Of a stretch of 64,000 nucleotides of DNA, positions 46,062 through 55,380 are shown piece after piece. Origin of the DNA: Leucobacter aridicollis (lineage in GTDB: Bacteria; Actinomycetota; Actinomycetes; Actinomycetales; Microbacteriaceae). Every line of letters starts with the position of its first letter. Position 1 is the stretch's first letter. The DNA is taken from assembly GCF_013409595.1 (NCBI RefSeq), contig NZ_JACCBD010000001.1, forward strand, positions 1,736,001-1,800,000. The letters are read 5' to 3'. The notes below the pieces were generated by a model. The model had not been told where the DNA came from. It did no database searches and worked only from the letters and a program-made list of their open reading frames with translations. A program made the translations under genes and the position numbers.

Positions 46062-48076
46062 GCTCCACTGAGCGCACTCCCCCCGGCCACACGCCAGAGC
46101 CCGGCCACACGCCGCCCGAGCCGCAGCCCGGCGCCGTCCCCGAGCCGCAGGACATCGCTGCCGAGGCGGCGCCAGTTCAGGAGCCGCCCGCAACCACGGG
46201 CGCGCTGCTCCTCGAGCCCGGGGATCTCGACCTGCCCGACACCGTGCACCTGCACGAGGCAGTCCAGATTAACGACGACGACAGCGACGAGCGAATCACG
46301 GCGAAGCTGCGCACTCACGGGGTCCGGATCGGCAAGGGCATGATCTCTCCCCGCGTCTTCTGGCCGGCGCTCGTCATCATCCTCGTGCTCGTGGCGTACG
46401 CCGCCTTCTGGCCGAACTCGGCCGAGGCAACGTTCAGCTCGGTGCAGGGGTGGATCGTCGAGAACCTCGGCTGGTACTACATGCTCATCGTCGCGGCGTT
46501 CATCGCGATCGCTGCGACGCTCGGGTTCTCCCGGCTGGGCCGCATCCGGCTCGGCCGCGACGACGACGAACCTGAGTTCGGGCTGCTGTCGTGGTTCTCG
46601 ATGCTGTTCGCCGCGGGCATGGGCATCGGCCTCGTCTTCTACGGCGTTGGCGAGCCCCTGACCTACGCCACCGTCGACCCAAAGCCCGGCTGGGAGGGCA
46701 GCCAGGCGGAGATCGCCGGCCTCGCCATGGCCCAGACCTTCGTGCACTGGGGCATCCACCCGTGGGCGATCTACGCGATCATCGGCCTGTCGATCGCCTA
46801 CGCGATCCACCGCCGCGGGCGTCCGGTCTCAATTCGCTGGGCGCTTGAGCCGCTGTTCGGCGAGCGCGTGAAGGGCTGGACCGGCGACGTCATCGACGTG
46901 CTCGCGATCCTCGGCACCGTCTTCGGCGTCGCCACGTCGCTCGGGCTCGGCGTCCAACAGATCTCGGCGGGCATGCTCGAGATCGGCATCGTCGACCGCG
47001 TCGATAACACCACCCTTGTCGTGCTCATCATCGCGGTCACCCTCGTCGCCATGTTCTCGGTGATCAGCGGGATCGGCGCCGGCATGAAGTGGCTCTCGAA
47101 CATCAACCTGTCGCTCGCGGGGGCGCTCCTCATCTCACTGCTGCTGCTCGGCCCGACGCTGTTCCTGTTCCAGAACCTCACCGAGTCACTCGGCTTCTAT
47201 CTCGCAAACTTCATGCAGATGACGTTTGATGTCGGGGCGTTCCAGCGCGGCGAGGGCACGAGCTGGTTCGCGAACTGGACGATCTTCTACTGGGGCTGGT
47301 GGATCTCGTGGTCCCCCTTCGTCGGGATCTTTATCGCCCGCATCTCCCGCGGGCGCACCGTGCGCGAGTTCGTCGCCGGCGTCATGCTGGTTCCGACCTT
47401 CGTCGGCATTCTTTGGTTCTCCGTGCTCGGCGGGAGCGGCCTATTCCGGCAGTTCTTCGGCGCGGGCGATCTTGTCGAGGACGGCAAGCTCGACGTCGAC
47501 AGTGTGCTGTTCAAGATCCTCGGTGACCTGCCGCTCGGCACGATGTTCTCGGTCGTCGGGATCCTGCTCGTCGCGATCTTCTTCATCACCTCGTCCGACT
47601 CTGGCTCGCTTGTCGTCGACATGCTCGCCTCCGGCGGCCACCCGAACCCGCCGACGTGGTCGCGCGTGCTCTGGTCCGTGATCGAGGGGCTCGTCGCGAT
47701 CGCGCTGCTGCTCGCGGGCGGGCTGAAGTCGCTGCAGGCCGCGGCGCTCGCGACCGCGCTGCCGTTCAGCGTGATCCTGCTCCTCATGGCCTTCGCGACG
47801 GTGAAGGCGCTGCGCATCGACGACAGGGTCCTCGAACGGGCGGAGCGCACCGCAAGGATCGAGCGTCTCACCGAGCACATGACGACCCAGTTCGCCGAGA
47901 GGATCGGCGACAATCAGGCGATCGAAACCTATGTTGATGACCGCATCGATTACCGGATATCCCGCACCCGGGGCGCCTTCCCAGCGAGGCGAACGACCGC
48001 CGCCCAGCCCGCCAAGGCTGGAAAGCCCGCGAAATCCGGCAAGCCGGATCGGACGGACCGGCACGGCAAGCGCTAG
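46058..48076 (+). CDS. BCCT family transporter (betaine/choline/carnitine type)
   Basis: A 672-aa secondary transporter of compatible solutes. An acidic, Pro-rich cytoplasmic N terminus of about 105 residues precedes 12 predicted helices. Family signatures include the Gly-rich AAGMGIGLVFYGVGEPLTYA segment and WTIFYWGWWISWSPFVGIF. The charged C-terminal tail (about 90 residues, ending KPAKSGKPDRTDRHGKR) recalls the osmosensing tail of BetP, so osmotic activation is possible. GTG at 46058 has GGAG upstream; longer frames start inside the tRNA region and are rejected. A palindromic terminator follows. Confidence 0.92.
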   Translation: MSSTERTPPGHTPEPGHTPPEPQPGAVPEPQDIAAEAAPVQEPPATTGALLLEPGDLDLPDTVHLHEAVQINDDDSDERITAKLRTHGVRIGKGMISPRVFWPALVIILVLVAYAAFWPNSAEATFSSVQGWIVENLGWYYMLIVAAFIAIAATLGFSRLGRIRLGRDDDEPEFGLLSWFSMLFAAGMGIGLVFYGVGEPLTYATVDPKPGWEGSQAEIAGLAMAQTFVHWGIHPWAIYAIIGLSIAYAIHRRGRPVSIRWALEPLFGERVKGWTGDVIDVLAILGTVFGVATSLGLGVQQISAGMLEIGIVDRVDNTTLVVLIIAVTLVAMFSVISGIGAGMKWLSNINLSLAGALLISLLLLGPTLFLFQNLTESLGFYLANFMQMTFDVGAFQRGEGTSWFANWTIFYWGWWISWSPFVGIFIARISRGRTVREFVAGVMLVPTFVGILWFSVLGGSGLFRQFFGAGDLVEDGKLDVDSVLFKILGDLPLGTMFSVVGILLVAIFFITSSDSGSLVVDMLASGGHPNPPTWSRVLWSVIEGLVAIALLLAGGLKSLQAAALATALPFSVILLLMAFATVKALRIDDRVLERAERTARIERLTEHMTTQFAERIGDNQAIETYVDDRIDYRISRTRGAFPARRTTAAQPAKAGKPAKSGKPDRTDRHGKR

Positions 48077-48108
48077 CGTTCCCGCGGGCCCTGGGCCCCA
48101 CACGCGGT

Positions 48109-48144
48109 GGCGGCCCGCACCGAGCATGCTCGGTGCGGGCCGCC
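48109..48144. terminator. 36-base perfect palindrome between BCCT and ahpE genes
   Basis: The two 18-base halves (48109-48126 and 48127-48144) are exact reverse complements. The stem would be about 16 bp with a minimal loop, very GC-rich. It sits between convergent stops and can end transcription from both sides. Confidence 0.8.
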
Positions 48145-48169
48145 GTTGCGTTCCGGTTGGCAGTCCTCG

Positions 48170-48631
48170 CTAGGCGATAGCGGCGATAGCCTCGCGGTAC
48201 GCGCCGAAGTCGCGCGCCTCGCCGGGCGCGGTCTCGAACGAGGCGAGCACCGTGCGACCCTCCCCAATCACGAGGGTGGCGCGGGTCGCGATGCCGCGCT
48301 CCTCGATAAACACGCCGTACTCCTTGGACACGGCGCCGTGCGGCCAGAAGTCTGACAGGATCGAGAACTCGTAGCCCTCGGCCTGCGCCCACGCCTTCAA
48401 GGCGAAGACCGAGTCGACGGAAACGCCGACGAGGCGAACCTTGCTGTCCTCGAACACCTGCAGGTTGTCGCGGAGCTCGCACAGCTCGCCGGTGCAGATG
48501 CCCGAGAACGCGAGCGGGAAGAACACGAGCGCAACGGGGCCTTCGGCGACGAGCTCGCTGAGCGTGAGCTCCTCGCCGTGCTGGTCAGAAAGCGTGAAAT
48601 CCGGGGCGATCGCGCCGACCTCTAGAACCAT
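48170..48631 (-). CDS. Peroxiredoxin (AhpE/PrxQ-like)
   Basis: A 153-aa thiol peroxidase matching Mycobacterium AhpE in length and sequence (VALVFFPLAFSGIC, LSDFWPHGAVSKEYGVF). The peroxidatic Cys is C46 in PLAFSGIC. Unlike one-Cys AhpE, it has a second Cys at 51 (CTGELC), giving the C-x4-C spacing of PrxQ/BCP proteins, so it may act as a two-Cys enzyme. ATG at 48631 with AAAGG upstream; the in-frame ATG at 48685 is unlikely. Reduces hydrogen peroxide or organic hydroperoxides. Confidence 0.9.
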   Translation of the reverse strand: MVLEVGAIAPDFTLSDQHGEELTLSELVAEGPVALVFFPLAFSGICTGELCELRDNLQVFEDSKVRLVGVSVDSVFALKAWAQAEGYEFSILSDFWPHGAVSKEYGVFIEERGIATRATLVIGEGRTVLASFETAPGEARDFGAYREAIAAIA

Positions 48632-48767
48632 TGTCAAAAACCTTTCATGCGCCGCAGCGCCGCTTAGCGGATCTTGTATGCCCAAGACTAGTGGCGGCCC
48701 AGAAGAAATATTGTTCGGGATTCACACAGACACCACTTGGATTCTGCGTTTAGTCGTGGATGTTCGC

Positions 48768-48773
48768 TAGTCT
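48768..48773 (+). promoter_or_regulatory. Candidate -10 box of the aceE transcript
   Basis: TAGTCT at 48768-48773 would place the transcript start near 48780, leaving a leader of about 100 bases that contains a short ORF. No convincing -35 box. Confidence 0.4.
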
Positions 48774-48805
48774 GGAAGGTGCCCGCTAACCTTGCGGGGA
48801 GTTTT

Positions 48806-48889
48806 ATGAGTTGCGTGCTCACCGGGGCTAAACCCATATGCCCATGGTTTGGCGCGTGGTGGCGAATGGAGCACTTTCCGTGGCTGTGA
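48806..48889 (+). CDS. 27-codon Trp-rich upstream ORF overlapping the aceE start
   Basis: ATG at 48806, preceded by GGGGAG at ribosome-binding distance, runs 27 codons to TGA at 48887-48889, overlapping the aceE start (GTG 48880) in another frame. The peptide opens [19 protein letters not shown] and has four Trp and two Cys. Overlap suggests translational coupling or leader-peptide control of aceE; chance cannot be excluded. Confidence 0.35.
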   Translation: MSCVLTGAKPICPWFGAWWRMEHFPWL

Positions 48890-51606
48890 ACACACAAGAT
48901 CCTTACTCGCAGGATCACGAAGACATGGATCCCGCTGAGACCGCCGAATGGCGCGAGTCGCTTGACGGCGTCGTAGACACGCACGGCCCCGGCCGCGGTC
49001 GCGAGATCATGACGAGTCTGCTCGAGCGCTCGCGCGAGCTGCACCTCAGCGTGCCGATGGTTCCGACCACCGACTACGTGAATACGATCGCGTCAGAGAA
49101 CGAGCCGAGCTTCCCAGGCGATCACGACACCGAGCGCCAGTACCGCTCGTGGATCCGTTGGAACGCGGCGATGACCGTGCACCGCGCGCAGCGGCCCGGC
49201 ATCGGCGTCGGCGGCCACATCTCGACCTACGGATCGGCAGCGTCGCTCTACGAGGTCGGCTTCAACCACTTCTTCCGCGGGCAGGATCACCCCGGCGGCG
49301 GCGACCAGATCTTCGTGCAGGGCCACGCCTCCCCCGGCATCTACGCCCGCGCGTTCCTCGAGGGCCGGCTCAGCGCCGACCAGCTCGACGGGTTCCGCCA
49401 GGAGAAGTCGCACGCGCCCAACGCGCTGCCGAGCTACCCGCACCCGCGCCTCGCGCCCGAGTTCTGGCAGTTCCCGACGGTGTCGATGGGTCTCGGCCCG
49501 ATCAACGCGATCTACCAGGCGCAGGTCAACAAGTACCTCCACAACCGCGGCATCAAGGACACGAGCGATCAGCACGTCTGGGCGTTCCTCGGTGACGGCG
49601 AGATGGACGAGGTCGAGAGCCGCGGCCAGCTGCAGGTCGCAGCGAACGAGGGCCTCGATAACCTCACGTTCGTCGTGAACTGCAACCTGCAGCGCCTCGA
49701 CGGCCCTGTCCGCGGCAACGGCAAGATCATCCAGGAGCTCGAGAGCTACTTCCGCGGCGCCGGCTGGAACGTCATCAAGGTTGTCTGGGGCCGCGAGTGG
49801 GACGACCTGCTCGCCCGCGACTCGAGCGGCGCGCTGCTCAACCTCATGAACACCACGCCGGACGGCGACTTCCAGACCTACAAGGCCGAGAGCGGCCTGT
49901 TCGTGCGCGAACACTTCTTCGGTCGCGACGAGCGCGCGCTCGACCTCGTCAAGGACTACACGGACGACCAGATCTGGGGCCTGCGCCGCGGTGGCCACGA
50001 CTACCGCAAGGTCTACGCCGCCTACCAGGCAGCCATGGCGCACAAGGGCCGCCCGACAGTGATCCTCGCGAAGACAATCAAGGGCTACGGTCTCGGACCG
50101 CACTTCGAGGGCCGCAACGCGACCCACCAGATGAAGAAGATGACGCTCGAGGATCTGAAGCTCTTCCGCGACACGATGCACATCCCGATCTCGGACGCGC
50201 AGCTCGAGGAAAACCCGTACCTCCCGCCGTACTACCACCCGGGCGAGAACGATCCGACGATCCAGTACATGCACGAGCGCCGGCGCGAGCTCGGCGGCTA
50301 CCTCCCCGAGCGCCGGTCGACGCACATCGATCTCGCCGTGCCCGAGGAGAAGAGCTACGCGATCGCAGCGAAGGGTTCTGGCACGCAGGAGGCCGCGACC
50401 ACGATGGTCTTCGTGCGGCTGCTCAAGGACCTCATGCGCGACAAGAACATGGGTGGCCGGTTCGTGCCGATCATCCCCGACGAGGCGCGCACGTTCGGTA
50501 TGGACTCGTACTTCCCTACCTCGAAGATCTACAACCCGCACGGCCAGAACTACACCTCGGTCGACCGCGAGCTGCTGCTCGCCTACAAGGAGAGCCCGCA
50601 GGGCGTGCTCATCCACGTCGGCATCAACGAGGCAGGCGCCGCCGCCGCGTTCACTAACGTCGGCACCTCGTACGCCACGCACGGCGAGCCGCTGATCCCG
50701 ATCTACATCTTCTACTCGATGTTCGGCTTCCAGCGCACCGGCGACGCGATCTGGGCGGCAGGCGATCAGATGGCCCGCGGCTTCATGATCGGCGCGACCG
50801 CCGGCCGCACCACCCTGACGGGTGAGGGGCTGCAGCACGCCGACGGCCACTCGCTGCTGCTCGCGCAGACGAACCCCGCGGTCGTCTCATACGACCCCGC
50901 CTACGGCTACGAGATCGGGCACATCATGCGCTCGGGCGTCGAGCGGATGTACGGCGGAACGCACTCGGATCCGAACGTCATGTACTACCTCACGGTGTAC
51001 AACGAGCCGATCATCCACCCTGCCGAGCCGGCGGATGTGGACGTGGACGGCATCGTCCGCGGCATCCACCGCGTGAGCGCCGCGTCGGCGGGCACGCACA
51101 AGGCGCAGATCCTCGCCTCGGGCGTCGCTGTGCCGTGGGCGATCGAGGCGCAGGAGCTCCTAGCGACGGACTGGGATGTCGCCGCCGACGTGTGGAGCGT
51201 CACGAGCTGGGGCGAGCTCCAGCGCGACGGCCTGGCTGCCGACCAGCACAACTTCGAGAACTTCGGCGGCGAGCAGCGCACCGCGTACCTCACCGAGAAG
51301 CTCGCTGATGCTGAGGGCCCGAAGGTCGCCGTGAGCGACTGGACGCCCGAGGTCCCCGAGCAGATTCGTCCCTACGTGCCGGGCGACTACTCGGTGCTCG
51401 GCGCGAGCGGCTTCGGCTTCTCCGACACCCGCGCCGCGGCTCGCCGCTACTTCAAGATCGACCGCGAGTCGCTCGTCGTGAAGGTGCTGCAGCGCCTCGC
51501 GCTCGAGGGCAAGATCGACGCGAGCGTTCCCGTTGCCGCCGCTGAGAAGTACAAGCTCTCCGACGTCAACGCCGGAACCACGGGCGGCGCAGGCGGAGAC
51601 GCCTAA
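48880..51606 (+). CDS. aceE: Pyruvate dehydrogenase E1 component, homodimeric type
   Basis: A 908-aa TPP enzyme that decarboxylates pyruvate and passes the acetyl group to lipoyl-E2. N-terminal [40 protein letters not shown], the TPP motif [21 protein letters not shown] and [17 protein letters not shown]-terminal transketolase-like domain with [23 protein letters not shown] at 48880 with TGGAG upstream is preferred; GTG at 48886 is an alternative. The fatty-acid regulator gene follows 11 bases later, linking acetyl-CoA supply to the fab cluster. No dedicated aceF is adjacent; the E2 at 24.6 kb is a candidate partner. Confidence 0.96.
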   Translation: MAVNTQDPYSQDHEDMDPAETAEWRESLDGVVDTHGPGRGREIMTSLLERSRELHLSVPMVPTTDYVNTIASENEPSFPGDHDTERQYRSWIRWNAAMTVHRAQRPGIGVGGHISTYGSAASLYEVGFNHFFRGQDHPGGGDQIFVQGHASPGIYARAFLEGRLSADQLDGFRQEKSHAPNALPSYPHPRLAPEFWQFPTVSMGLGPINAIYQAQVNKYLHNRGIKDTSDQHVWAFLGDGEMDEVESRGQLQVAANEGLDNLTFVVNCNLQRLDGPVRGNGKIIQELESYFRGAGWNVIKVVWGREWDDLLARDSSGALLNLMNTTPDGDFQTYKAESGLFVREHFFGRDERALDLVKDYTDDQIWGLRRGGHDYRKVYAAYQAAMAHKGRPTVILAKTIKGYGLGPHFEGRNATHQMKKMTLEDLKLFRDTMHIPISDAQLEENPYLPPYYHPGENDPTIQYMHERRRELGGYLPERRSTHIDLAVPEEKSYAIAAKGSGTQEAATTMVFVRLLKDLMRDKNMGGRFVPIIPDEARTFGMDSYFPTSKIYNPHGQNYTSVDRELLLAYKESPQGVLIHVGINEAGAAAAFTNVGTSYATHGEPLIPIYIFYSMFGFQRTGDAIWAAGDQMARGFMIGATAGRTTLTGEGLQHADGHSLLLAQTNPAVVSYDPAYGYEIGHIMRSGVERMYGGTHSDPNVMYYLTVYNEPIIHPAEPADVDVDGIVRGIHRVSAASAGTHKAQILASGVAVPWAIEAQELLATDWDVAADVWSVTSWGELQRDGLAADQHNFENFGGEQRTAYLTEKLADAEGPKVAVSDWTPEVPEQIRPYVPGDYSVLGASGFGFSDTRAAARRYFKIDRESLVVKVLQRLALEGKIDASVPVAAAEKYKLSDVNAGTTGGAGGDA

Positions 51607-51617
51607 CGGGCGAACGG

Positions 51618-52823
51618 ATGAGTCCCAACAAAGCTCAGGAACTCGCCTGGCTCCGCACGATCTCGGGCGAGCTGGCAACGCTGACGGTCACGCGGCTCGA
51701 GGACACGCTCCCCTGGTACGGGAGCATGCCCCCGAGCCGCCGATCGGCGGTCGGATTGGTCGCCCAGACCGGGATCAGTTCGTTCATCCAGTGGTACGAG
51801 AACCCGGGTTCGACGCCGTGGATCGCCTCTGACGTCTTCAGTTCCGCGCCGCGCGAGCTGTTGCGCTCGATCAGCCTGCAGGAGACCCTGCAGCTCATTC
51901 GCGTGGTCGTGACCGTCGTCGAGGAGCGGGTTGCGCCGCGGAGCGATTCGCTCCGCGAGGCGATCATGCACTACTCCCGCGACGTCGCCTTCGCCGCTGC
52001 CGACGTATACGCGCGGCAGGCGGAGGCCCGTGGCCTCTGGGACGCGCGCCTCGAGGCGCTCGTCGTCGATTCGATCCTCACGGGCGAGTCCGACGACGAG
52101 CTCCCCAGCAGGATCGCCGCGCTCGGCTGGCACGGCGATGGCGAGGCTGCGGTTCTCGTCGGCAGCGCCGAGCGTTCGGTGGACGTCGACCAGATGCGGC
52201 GGACGGCGCGACACGCCGGCGCCGATGTGCTGATCGGGCTGCAGGGCACCCGCCTCGTGCTCGTGCTCGGCCGCATGGCCCCGCCGCAACCGCAGGAGCC
52301 GGGCGCCGCACCCGAGGAGCCGCAGCGAACGTTCCTCGAGATCGCCGGCCGGCTCGCGGACGGCTTCGCGGACGGGCCGCTCGTGCTCGGTCCGACCGTG
52401 GACAACCTCATCGAGGCATCCCGCAGCGCCCGCGCTGCGCTCGCAGGCGTCGCCGTGGCCCGCGCCTGGCGCCACGCGCCGCGCCCGGTGCCAGCGGACG
52501 ACCTCCTCCCGGAGCGAGCGCTCGCTGGGGACGGCCTTGCACGCAGAACCCTCATCGAGCAGATCTACGAACCGCTGCTCGCACACTCCGCTGAGCTCAT
52601 GGAGACGCTCTGGTGCTACCTCGACAACGGCCGTTCCCTTGAGGCGACCGCACGCGAGCTCTTTGTGCACCCGAACACCGTGCGGTACCGGCTGAAGAAG
52701 GTGTCCGAGGTGATCGGCTGGAACGCCACCGGCGCGCGCGAGTCGCTGATTCTGCAGTCCGCGCTCATCGCCGGTTCGATCGCTCAGCAGGGCGGCCGAC
52801 GGCAGCCGAAGCGCGGCTCCTAG
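51618..52823 (+). CDS. fasR: PucR/CdaR-family transcriptional regulator, FasR type
   Basis: A 401-aa regulator with a long N-terminal sensory region and a C-terminal PucR-type helix-turn-helix (LEATARELFVHPNTVRYRLKK, about residues 342-362). The position immediately before fabD-fabH-acpP-fabF is that of FasR in Streptomyces and Mycobacterium, which activates fatty-acid synthesis genes in response to acyl-CoA. Assignment rests on domain type and context. ATG at 51618, 11 bases after aceE, so it may be cotranscribed with aceE. Confidence 0.85.
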   Translation: MSPNKAQELAWLRTISGELATLTVTRLEDTLPWYGSMPPSRRSAVGLVAQTGISSFIQWYENPGSTPWIASDVFSSAPRELLRSISLQETLQLIRVVVTVVEERVAPRSDSLREAIMHYSRDVAFAAADVYARQAEARGLWDARLEALVVDSILTGESDDELPSRIAALGWHGDGEAAVLVGSAERSVDVDQMRRTARHAGADVLIGLQGTRLVLVLGRMAPPQPQEPGAAPEEPQRTFLEIAGRLADGFADGPLVLGPTVDNLIEASRSARAALAGVAVARAWRHAPRPVPADDLLPERALAGDGLARRTLIEQIYEPLLAHSAELMETLWCYLDNGRSLEATARELFVHPNTVRYRLKKVSEVIGWNATGARESLILQSALIAGSIAQQGGRRQPKRGS

Positions 52824-52824
52824 C

Positions 52825-52870
52825 CCGTTTTGGCCGCCAAACGGCCGAGCCTTAGGCCCACATCTACAAT
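52825..52870 (+). promoter_or_regulatory. fabD promoter with inverted repeat, candidate FasR site
   Basis: TACAAT at 52865-52870 is a good -10 box upstream of fabD. A near-perfect inverted repeat CCGTTTTGGCCGCCAAACGG (52825-52844) covers the -35 to -50 zone, the usual place for an activator. The repeat also starts two bases after the fasR stop and could be a weak terminator instead. Confidence 0.45.
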
Positions 52871-52935
52871 GATTCTTCAAATTTATCGTCGGGTATATGC
52901 AGCCAGTTCGGCTCGCATCTGAGAAACTATTTGAC

Positions 52936-53868
52936 GTGATTGTTATCGCTTGCCCGGGTCAGGGCTCCCAAACCCCCGGTTTCCTTACCGACTGGATCGC
53001 AGACGCCGAGTCCCGTAGCTTCCTCGAGGCGGCTTCGGAGGCCTCGGGCGTCGACCTGGTGCTGCACGGAACCGAGAGCGGCGCGGACACGATTCGCGCA
53101 ACCGAGATCGCCCAGCCGCTCATCGTTGCCGCCTCGATCCTCTCGTGGCGCGCGCTCGCGTCGCGGCTTGAGCTCGCGGGCGTCGACACCGCTGCGCTCG
53201 GCGTCGCCGGCCATTCGGTCGGCGAGTTCGCCGCCGCGGCCGTCGCCGGCGTCCTGAGCGAGACCGACGCGGTTCGTCTCGTGGGCGTGCGCGGCCGCGC
53301 GATGGCTGAGGCGGCTGCAGCCGAGCAGACAGGCATGTCGGCCGTCGTCGGCGGTGTCGAGGCCGACGTGCTCGCCGCGATCGAGGCCGCAGGCCTCACC
53401 CCCGCGAACCGTAACGGGGGCGGGCAGATTGTCGCTGCTGGCACGCTCTCGGGCCTCGCCGCGCTCGGCGAGAACGCGCCGCGTGGCGCCCGCGTGATCC
53501 CGCTGCAGGTGGCTGGCGCGTTCCACACCGAGTTCATGGCTTCGGCGGTGCCCGTCCTCGCGGACGCGGCAGGCACGACCGACGTGAACGACCCGACGCG
53601 GAGTCTGTGGAGCAACGCTGACGGCGGGCTTGTCACCTCGGGCGCGAGCTTCCGTGATTCGCTCGTCTCGCAGATCGCGCACCCTGTGCGCTGGGACGCC
53701 TGCATGGAATCCTTCCAGGCTGCTGGCATCACCGGCCTCATCGAACTCACCCCTGCCGGTGCCCTCACCGGCATCGCGAAGCGCGGCCTGAAGGGAATCC
53801 CTTCGGTCGCCGTAAAGACCCCGGCTGACCTTGACGCTGCCGTGCAGCTCATCACCGACGCAGCCTGA
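52936..53868 (+). CDS. fabD: Malonyl-CoA:ACP transacylase
   Basis: A 310-aa transacylase that loads malonyl groups onto ACP. GQGSQ is at 8-12, the active-site Ser94 in GHSVG, and the His is in AGAFHTEFM. GTG at 52936 gives the family start VIVIACPGQGSQTPGF. An in-frame ATG at 52897 would add 13 residues and lies 26 bases behind the -10 box; neither start has a strong ribosome binding site, so the choice is uncertain. First gene of fabD-fabH-acpP-fabF. Confidence 0.95.
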   Translation: MIVIACPGQGSQTPGFLTDWIADAESRSFLEAASEASGVDLVLHGTESGADTIRATEIAQPLIVAASILSWRALASRLELAGVDTAALGVAGHSVGEFAAAAVAGVLSETDAVRLVGVRGRAMAEAAAAEQTGMSAVVGGVEADVLAAIEAAGLTPANRNGGGQIVAAGTLSGLAALGENAPRGARVIPLQVAGAFHTEFMASAVPVLADAAGTTDVNDPTRSLWSNADGGLVTSGASFRDSLVSQIAHPVRWDACMESFQAAGITGLIELTPAGALTGIAKRGLKGIPSVAVKTPADLDAAVQLITDAA

Positions 53869-53884
53869 TCGAAAGGATCGACTC

Positions 53885-54889
53885 ATGGCAACCCTCGTAC
53901 AGCCAACGGGCCCGGCGCACACGCGCGTGCTCTCGGTCGGCGCCTCCCGCGGCGACCTCGACGTGCCCAACGATGACCTCGTAGGCCCGATTGATTCCTC
54001 CGACGAGTGGATCCGACAGCGCACCGGCATCGTGCAGCGTCGCCGCGCACGGAAGGGCCTGAACGCCGTTGACCTCGCGGTCGAGGCTGGCCAGGAGGCG
54101 ATCGAGAAGTCTGGCCTCGAGCTCGCAGACATCGACGGCGTCATCATCTCGACGATTTCGAACGTCGCGGTGACCCCCTCGATGGCCGCGCTCGCAGCGC
54201 ACCGGCTCGGGCTCACCCCCGCAGCAGCCTTCGACATCTCTGCGGCCTGCGCCGGCTACGTCTACGGCGTCGGCCAGGCGGATGCGCTCGTGCGCTCCGG
54301 GGTCTGCAAGAACGTGCTCGTCATCGGCGCGGAGAAGCTGTCAGACGTCGTCGATCCGACCGACCGCTCGATCTCGTTCCTGCTGGGCGACGGTGCGGGC
54401 GCTGTCGTCGTCGGCGCGAGCGACCACACCGGCATCGGCCCCACGGTCTGGGGTTCGGACGGCGAGAAGTGGGACACGATCAGCATGACGTCCACGTTCG
54501 AGGAGTACCGCGAGGCTCCCGGCGTTGTCGCGTGGCCGACGCTGCGGCAGGACGGCCAGACCGTGTTCCGCTGGGCCGTCTGGGAGATGGCGAAGGTTGC
54601 GCGGCAGACCCTCGAGGCCTCGGGCATCGAGCCGTCTGATCTTGCGGCCTTCATCCCGCACCAGGCAAACATGCGCATCATCGACGAGCTCGCGAAGCAG
54701 CTGAAGCTGCCCGAGACCGTCGCGATCGCACGCGACATCGAGATGCAGGGAAACACCTCTGCCGCGTCGATCCCGCTCGCGATGCACGCGCTCCTCGCGG
54801 AGCGACCGGAGCTCTCGGGGGGCCTCGCGCTCACCATCGGCTTCGGTGCGGGCCTCGTCTACGGCGCGCAGATCATCGAACTTCCGTAG
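53885..54889 (+). CDS. fabH: Beta-ketoacyl-ACP synthase III
   Basis: A 334-aa KAS III that condenses an acyl-CoA starter with malonyl-ACP to begin fatty-acid synthesis. The catalytic triad is visible: C122 (ISAACAGYVYG), H259 (IPHQANMRI) and N290 (MQGNTSAAS). ATG at 53885 with AAAGGA upstream, 16 bases after fabD. Preference for branched or acetyl starters cannot be read from the sequence. Confidence 0.96.
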   Translation: MATLVQPTGPAHTRVLSVGASRGDLDVPNDDLVGPIDSSDEWIRQRTGIVQRRRARKGLNAVDLAVEAGQEAIEKSGLELADIDGVIISTISNVAVTPSMAALAAHRLGLTPAAAFDISAACAGYVYGVGQADALVRSGVCKNVLVIGAEKLSDVVDPTDRSISFLLGDGAGAVVVGASDHTGIGPTVWGSDGEKWDTISMTSTFEEYREAPGVVAWPTLRQDGQTVFRWAVWEMAKVARQTLEASGIEPSDLAAFIPHQANMRIIDELAKQLKLPETVAIARDIEMQGNTSAASIPLAMHALLAERPELSGGLALTIGFGAGLVYGAQIIELP

Positions 54890-54996
54890 CTTTTCGCTCA
54901 GGGACGCACCGCGCGCCCTGTCGACTTCCCGCGGGAAGTTGCGAGAAACTACTGCACGAGGTTTACTACAAACCCCCATTAAATAAGGAGAATCCA

Positions 54997-55245
54997 ATGG
55001 CATTCAGCAACGAAGAGGTCCTCGCAGGTCTCGCCGAGCTCGTCAACGATGAGACCGGTATTGCGGCCGACGTTGTCGCCCTCGACAAGTCGTTCACCGA
55101 CGACCTCGACATCGATTCGATCTCGATGATGACCATCGTCGTCAACGCAGAAGAGAAGTTCGACGTCAAGATCCCCGACGAAGAGGTCAAGAACCTCAAG
55201 ACCGTCGGCGACGCCGTCGACTTCATCGTCAAGGCTCAGGCCTAA
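54997..55245 (+). CDS. acpP: Acyl carrier protein
   Basis: An 82-aa acidic helical carrier. Phosphopantetheine is expected on Ser41 in DIDSISMM. AAGGAGAATCC before the ATG is the strongest ribosome binding site of the cluster, in line with high ACP demand. Lies between fabH and fabF, 107 bases after fabH. Confidence 0.97.
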   Translation: MAFSNEEVLAGLAELVNDETGIAADVVALDKSFTDDLDIDSISMMTIVVNAEEKFDVKIPDEEVKNLKTVGDAVDFIVKAQA

Positions 55246-55261
55246 GCGAAGCTTTCGCGGC

Positions 55262-55297
55262 GGGATGGGCGGCGGCCGCTATCGGTCGCCCCATCCC
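55262..55297 (+). promoter_or_regulatory. Hairpin between acpP and fabF
   Basis: GGGATGGG (55262-55269) pairs with CCCATCCC (55290-55297), and the inner bases can extend the stem with a bulge. It lies right after acpP without a T-tract and may protect or partly terminate the acpP part of the transcript. Confidence 0.4.
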
Positions 55298-55380
55298 AGC
55301 CGCTCGCTTCATCACACAGACTTTCGGGAGAACAGCCCCACAAGGGCGACTCCCCCAGAGCCACGCGGAGAGCGCAACAC

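Noticed and set aside
49093..50850. Leftward 585-codon frame inside aceE
   Set aside because: aceE is unmistakable on the other strand; the frame has no ribosome binding site or family similarity.
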